Origin: JAJRXC01 sp047639555
GTDB lineage: Bacteria > Actinomycetota > Acidimicrobiia > Acidimicrobiales > Aldehydirespiratoraceae
Reading direction: 5' to 3'
NCBI GenBank assembly: GCA_047639555.1
Contig: JBLIOE010000002.1
Coordinates: 1 to 64,000 of the forward strand
Length of the DNA stretch: 64,000 nt
The notes below the pieces were generated by a model that was not told where the DNA came from, did not search any database, and saw only the letters and a program-made list of their open reading frames with translations. Position 1 is the stretch's first letter; every line of letters starts with the position of its first letter. Below, in pieces: positions 60,936 to 64,000 of this stretch. Both the position numbers and the translations under genes were made by a program.

Positions 60936-62633
60936 TTAGCCGCCGGTCTCGTCGAGAATCTCGTCGAGCTTTAGAATCTCGGCTTCGGTGACCACACCGA
61001 TGAAGTTTCCTTCACCATCGGTGACCGCGAGCACATCGATGCGCGCCGCGTCCATCGCGGCCACTGCATCGCGCAACGTCCACGACGGCAGCGCAGTCGG
61101 CAGATCTGTAGCCATGCACTCGCCAACGCTTGTGGCCTCCCAGAGGTCTCGTTCGATCTCTGAGACGTCTTCCAGGCGGGCCATACCAACAAAGCGCCCC
61201 CCATCGACCACCGGCACGATTCGCTCACGGCGGCCGAGCACATGGACGTAGACAAACTCTGAGACCGTCGCGTCGGGCGGCACCGTGAAGACGTCAGTGG
61301 ACAAGATTGAGGTGAGCGGCAATTCAAAGCGGCGCTCTAGGTGGCCGAGTCGCTTGCTGCGCTGATGGTCTGCGATCGACGACGGGCCAGCAACAACTTG
61401 TGACACCGCCGCGGCGACGAGCGCGGGAACGACGAACGCGCCGACGCCACCAGTGGATTCCGCGACGAACATCACCGCCGCAATAGGCGTGTGGTAGCCG
61501 GCACCAAGGAATGCGGCGAGTCCGAGGATCGGGTAGAGGGCCGTTTTGTCTTGCCCGAGGGCCGAGCCCACGAATTCGCCCATCACGACGCCGAGCGCCG
61601 CGAGCGGGATGAACATCCCGCCAACACCGCCCGCGAAGGTTGTGGCCATCGTGGCCGCGATCCGGAGACCGAATAGGAGGGCAATAAGCCCAAGGCCGTG
61701 GTCACCCACCACCCACGCCATCGCTTCGGTGCCCGGCCCGAGAGTGAGCGGCTCGTCGAATGCTTCGGTACCAATCCAGGCGAGCGCGGCCAGCGATCCG
61801 CCGCCAATGAGGAGGCGCTTCGGCAACGTCACGACTTTGGCCTGGGCCTTCGAGTACCGAATGAGCCAGGCGAACCCTCGTCCACCCAGGCCGGCGGCAA
61901 TACCAAGGAGGAGAGCACCCAACAGGTCAACCAGGTCGACGCCGAGCACCGAGACAGCGCCTTCTTCCTCCAGCAGGACACTGCCTTCGGCAAAGAACGG
62001 GATAACGGGCTCGGTGCCGACGAGCGACACGAATGTGGCGTAGCTCGCGGCGGACGCCAGCAGAGAGGGGAGAAGAGCCTGGGGAGTGACATCGTCTCGA
62101 TACGGCGCCTCCATCGCAAAGATGACACCTGTGGCGGGCGCCTTGAACACCGCGGCAACTCCGGCCGCGGCACCCGCGGTGAGGAGCAGGCGGGCTTGGT
62201 CGCGTCGAATTACGCCACCGGTCTTCTCCTGAATCCAGAGACCCAACGAGGATCCGGCATAGATCGAGGGGCCCTCAAGGCCCACTGCTCCGCCCATGCC
62301 GATCGTGGCGACGCCAGCCAAGAGCTTTCCGGGAAGTTCAATAATCGGGAGGCGCGGGGAACGGTCATGGAATACGCGGATGTACTCGTCCGACGTTGCT
62401 CCGGTGGTGCCCCGGCCCAGGAAACGCAGGATGAGGTGGGCTGCCAGTACGCCGGCGATCGGCGCAATCATCAGCACTCCGAGCGGCTGCTTTAGTAACC
62501 ATTCGAACAAAACCGGCTGCGTGAGCGCTTCAAACATCGCCACAACGACCGCGACAACGACACCGGTAGCGACCGAGGCAACTAGGAGTCGGAGATCATT
62601 GCCGCCGATCGCGGCGACGAGATACTTCTTCAC
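60936..62633 (-). CDS. ClC-family chloride channel/antiporter with CBS domains
   Basis: A 565-aa membrane protein with the ClC fold (about residues 1-430) and two C-terminal CBS domains (about 440-560: LTSILSTDVFTVPPDATVSEFV and VGECMATDLPTALPSWTLRDA start them, quoted in part). GMGGAVGLEGPSIYAG holds the gating glutamate, FKAPATGVIFAMEAPYRDD follows, and GGVGGMFIPLAALG is the third filter motif. The N-terminal GSGIP motif is replaced by GTTGA, which makes anion selectivity uncertain. CBS pairs often bind adenine nucleotides. Convergent with the 57-aa gene, no gap. Confidence 0.88.
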   Translation of the reverse strand: MKKYLVAAIGGNDLRLLVASVATGVVVAVVVAMFEALTQPVLFEWLLKQPLGVLMIAPIAGVLAAHLILRFLGRGTTGATSDEYIRVFHDRSPRLPIIELPGKLLAGVATIGMGGAVGLEGPSIYAGSSLGLWIQEKTGGVIRRDQARLLLTAGAAAGVAAVFKAPATGVIFAMEAPYRDDVTPQALLPSLLASAASYATFVSLVGTEPVIPFFAEGSVLLEEEGAVSVLGVDLVDLLGALLLGIAAGLGGRGFAWLIRYSKAQAKVVTLPKRLLIGGGSLAALAWIGTEAFDEPLTLGPGTEAMAWVVGDHGLGLIALLFGLRIAATMATTFAGGVGGMFIPLAALGVVMGEFVGSALGQDKTALYPILGLAAFLGAGYHTPIAAVMFVAESTGGVGAFVVPALVAAAVSQVVAGPSSIADHQRSKRLGHLERRFELPLTSILSTDVFTVPPDATVSEFVYVHVLGRRERIVPVVDGGRFVGMARLEDVSEIERDLWEATSVGECMATDLPTALPSWTLRDAVAAMDAARIDVLAVTDGEGNFIGVVTEAEILKLDEILDETGG

Positions 62634-62728
62634 GCTGTCTCTTCCTACACCCGTCTCGCTCGTTCGCGGCCGATAGAACCCACAAGTTCGGGTTCGACGG
62701 CGTCTGCCGCGCTCCTGAGATGGGCGAG

Positions 62729-63736
62729 TCAGTTTCGGCGAGCAGCCCGGACGGCTGCGTCGACAGCTCCCGCTATGTCGCCGACGTTCGTGATCGCCAC
62801 GGTCTCTCGGCCATGGGATCGGGCCTGTAGCTCTCCCGCAGCGATGTCAGGATCGCGCTCCTTCAGCCGCTCGGGTACGTCCACCAAGACGTTGCCGATG
62901 ACGATGCCGTGGAGACGGCTGCGATCGCCACGGCGACGGGGATGGATGTACTCGACCGGTCCGGCGAAGAGCGATCCACCTTCCGTTCGAAGCGCAGGCA
63001 CCCGCATTCCGCGATGCTCAAGCTCCTCGATTACGCCGACCAGCACACCGTGTTGAACGCGGGTGCGGCGGTCGCAGTAGGGCGCCAGCTCATCCAGCGA
63101 GAGCGGCTCGTTCGCGCGCTCCAGCATCGCAAGCGCGGGCCGGTAGGCCTTGGCGGTTTTGCCGCTACGGGTGCGCTTGATCGCACGCGGAGAGGGCCGC
63201 TTCACCTCGATCGCTTCTAGCGATCGATGGTCGAGATAGCGACGAGCGAGCTTGGCATTGGTACGGGCTCGCCGGAGTCCCTCGTCTTGGTACGCATCTT
63301 CGCCGACGGACTCGACGCTCGCCCCGGCGACGGCAACGGCGCTGAGCGCGCCAACCAACACCTGGTTCTCTTGAATGTCATAGGCCCGTCGGGTGGACGA
63401 ACAGACAAACACGTCCTTGCTGCCGAGACTCGAGGCTTGCGCGGCGATGGTCTCCGACCACTGCACAGGACCGCGAAGTTCACCCACACAACGTTCGTTG
63501 TTGTTGCCTACCGCTGTCTTCAAGGTTCGCAGCGTGCGGGGCATGCCAGCGAGCAGGGCCTCGGCTTCGTCACATGTCGCCAGAAGCACGCCGATAAGTT
63601 GCTCCACCACTTCAGGCGAGAGCCCGAGCAGCGCATCGACGGTGGTCCCGGTGTCGAACGGTCGAGCGAGACGATTCCAGAGCTCAGCGGTCGCATCAAT
63701 CGACGCGTCAAACGGATCGAGACGGGGAAGGCTCAC
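62729..63736 (-). CDS. DUF2357/McrC-like protein, partner of an AAA+ ATPase
   Basis: A 335-aa protein starting at GTG 63736, which overlaps the stop of the upstream gene (GTGA). Near residue 115, VCSSTRRAYDIQENQVLVGAL matches the pattern of DUF2357/McrC-like proteins (Y-x-T/I-x-E-N-x-x-L/V). The helical region (residues 160-215) is rich in Arg/Lys. The C-terminal part (GIVIGNVLVDVPERLK, ETVAITNVGDIAGAVD) has no clear PD-(D/E)xK nuclease motif, so it may be a nuclease-less relative. Function could be defence or DNA handling; I am not certain. Confidence 0.5.
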   Translation of the reverse strand: MSLPRLDPFDASIDATAELWNRLARPFDTGTTVDALLGLSPEVVEQLIGVLLATCDEAEALLAGMPRTLRTLKTAVGNNNERCVGELRGPVQWSETIAAQASSLGSKDVFVCSSTRRAYDIQENQVLVGALSAVAVAGASVESVGEDAYQDEGLRRARTNAKLARRYLDHRSLEAIEVKRPSPRAIKRTRSGKTAKAYRPALAMLERANEPLSLDELAPYCDRRTRVQHGVLVGVIEELEHRGMRVPALRTEGGSLFAGPVEYIHPRRRGDRSRLHGIVIGNVLVDVPERLKERDPDIAAGELQARSHGRETVAITNVGDIAGAVDAAVRAARRN

Positions 63737-64000
63737 ACTACGAGCTCAACACCGAGGACATCGCTGATCGTGCGCTGGGCCTCGAGCTGTTCTGGTGGGT
63801 CCAGGTGTTCGGCCACGGTGCGGTAGAGCATCATCGCTCGGCGCTCTTCCATACCTTCGAACTGGGGCAAGAAGTAGGCGTAGAACACCTCGTAGATGAG
63901 GCGGGACTCTGTGATGCCATCGCGGGAGCGGCGGGCGGCGTACTTTGCCGCGTCGAGATAGACGGCGGGTCCGAGGTCGGTGAACGCTCGCAGGCCGAGG
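63733..64000 (-). CDS. C-terminal end of a probable McrB-like AAA+ ATPase
   Basis: The frame runs into the window edge; 88 residues are visible, ending in VLGVELVV at TGA 63735-63733. The segment GLRAFTDLGPAVYLDAAKYAARR and the helix YEVFYAYFLPQFEGMEE (quoted in part) resemble the lid region of MoxR/McrB-type AAA+ ATPases. The P-loop would lie outside the window. It is coupled to the DUF2357-like gene by a 4-bp overlap, the usual arrangement of McrB-McrC-type pairs. Confidence 0.5.
   Translation of the reverse strand, partial: LGLRAFTDLGPAVYLDAAKYAARRSRDGITESRLIYEVFYAYFLPQFEGMEERRAMMLYRTVAEHLDPPEQLEAQRTISDVLGVELVV

Noticed and set aside
1..64000. CRISPR arrays, tRNA or rRNA genes, insertion sequences, prophage genes
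   Set aside because: None was recognised while reading both strands. A tRNAscan or IS search could still find something short that I missed.

Overview
The window looks like chromosomal DNA of a high-GC actinobacterium, most likely of the class Acidimicrobiia. No rRNA or other firm phylogenetic marker is present, so this is inference from gene content: an SLH-type surface protein tail, DUF4916 and DUF3151 proteins, an AftD-like arabinofuranosyltransferase, a Streptomyces-type conservon (cvnABCD), an LCP protein, menaquinone genes and many GTG starts with 4-bp ATGA/GTGA gene overlaps. A membrane pyrophosphatase, tandem TrkH subunits, a ClC channel and a decayed ion-channel gene show heavy investment in ion handling, which would fit an aquatic or marine life but does not prove it.

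Layout. 1-9.1 kb: an SLH-type C-terminus; an AsnC/Lrp regulator divergent from alanine dehydrogenase; an amidohydrolase; a nucleoside-deoxyribosyltransferase-like enzyme; a lipoprotein; a geranylgeranyl/menaquinone reductase; a DUF4916 protein; a broken ion-channel gene; and a TetR-dioxygenase operon with a perfect operator palindrome. 9.1-23.3 kb: bioB, ung, a pseudouridine synthase, menB, a kinase-like protein, an HTTM membrane-protein pair, an alpha-barrel-like secreted protein, LCP and M23 envelope enzymes, a PfkB kinase, an alcohol dehydrogenase, a J-domain/degenerate GGDEF pair and a hydrolase. 23.4-38.2 kb: membrane pyrophosphatase, 5-formyl-THF cyclo-ligase, trkA-trkH-trkH, an M18 aminopeptidase and gltBD.

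38.3-42.1 kb is a complete four-gene conservon: an atypical histidine kinase, a roadblock protein, a DUF742 protein and a Ras-like GTPase. 42.1-55.5 kb is a cell-envelope glycan block: a 1443-aa AftD-like transferase, three further glycosyltransferases, an FAD oxidoreductase, a lytic transglycosylase and a glycerophosphodiesterase. It is interrupted by a frame-disrupted GGDEF-EAL gene and by about 690 bp without a convincing protein gene. The minus strand of that stretch folds on paper into a chain of hairpins, several with GNRA loops, and ends in a terminator-like stem. It is the best candidate here for an undescribed element, possibly a large structured RNA.

55.5-64 kb holds a SirB1-like protein, pyruvate kinase with unusual loop residues, a DUF3151-mobA-rhodanese-RNase D operon, a 57-aa charged protein, a ClC channel with CBS domains, and at the right edge a two-gene unit resembling McrB/McrC-type (DUF2357) systems, of which the first gene runs off the window.

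No tRNA, rRNA, CRISPR array, insertion sequence or prophage was recognised. Two genes (6477-7379 and 48581-50072) have several frame disruptions each. These may be real pseudogenes or assembly errors; the rest of the window reads cleanly.
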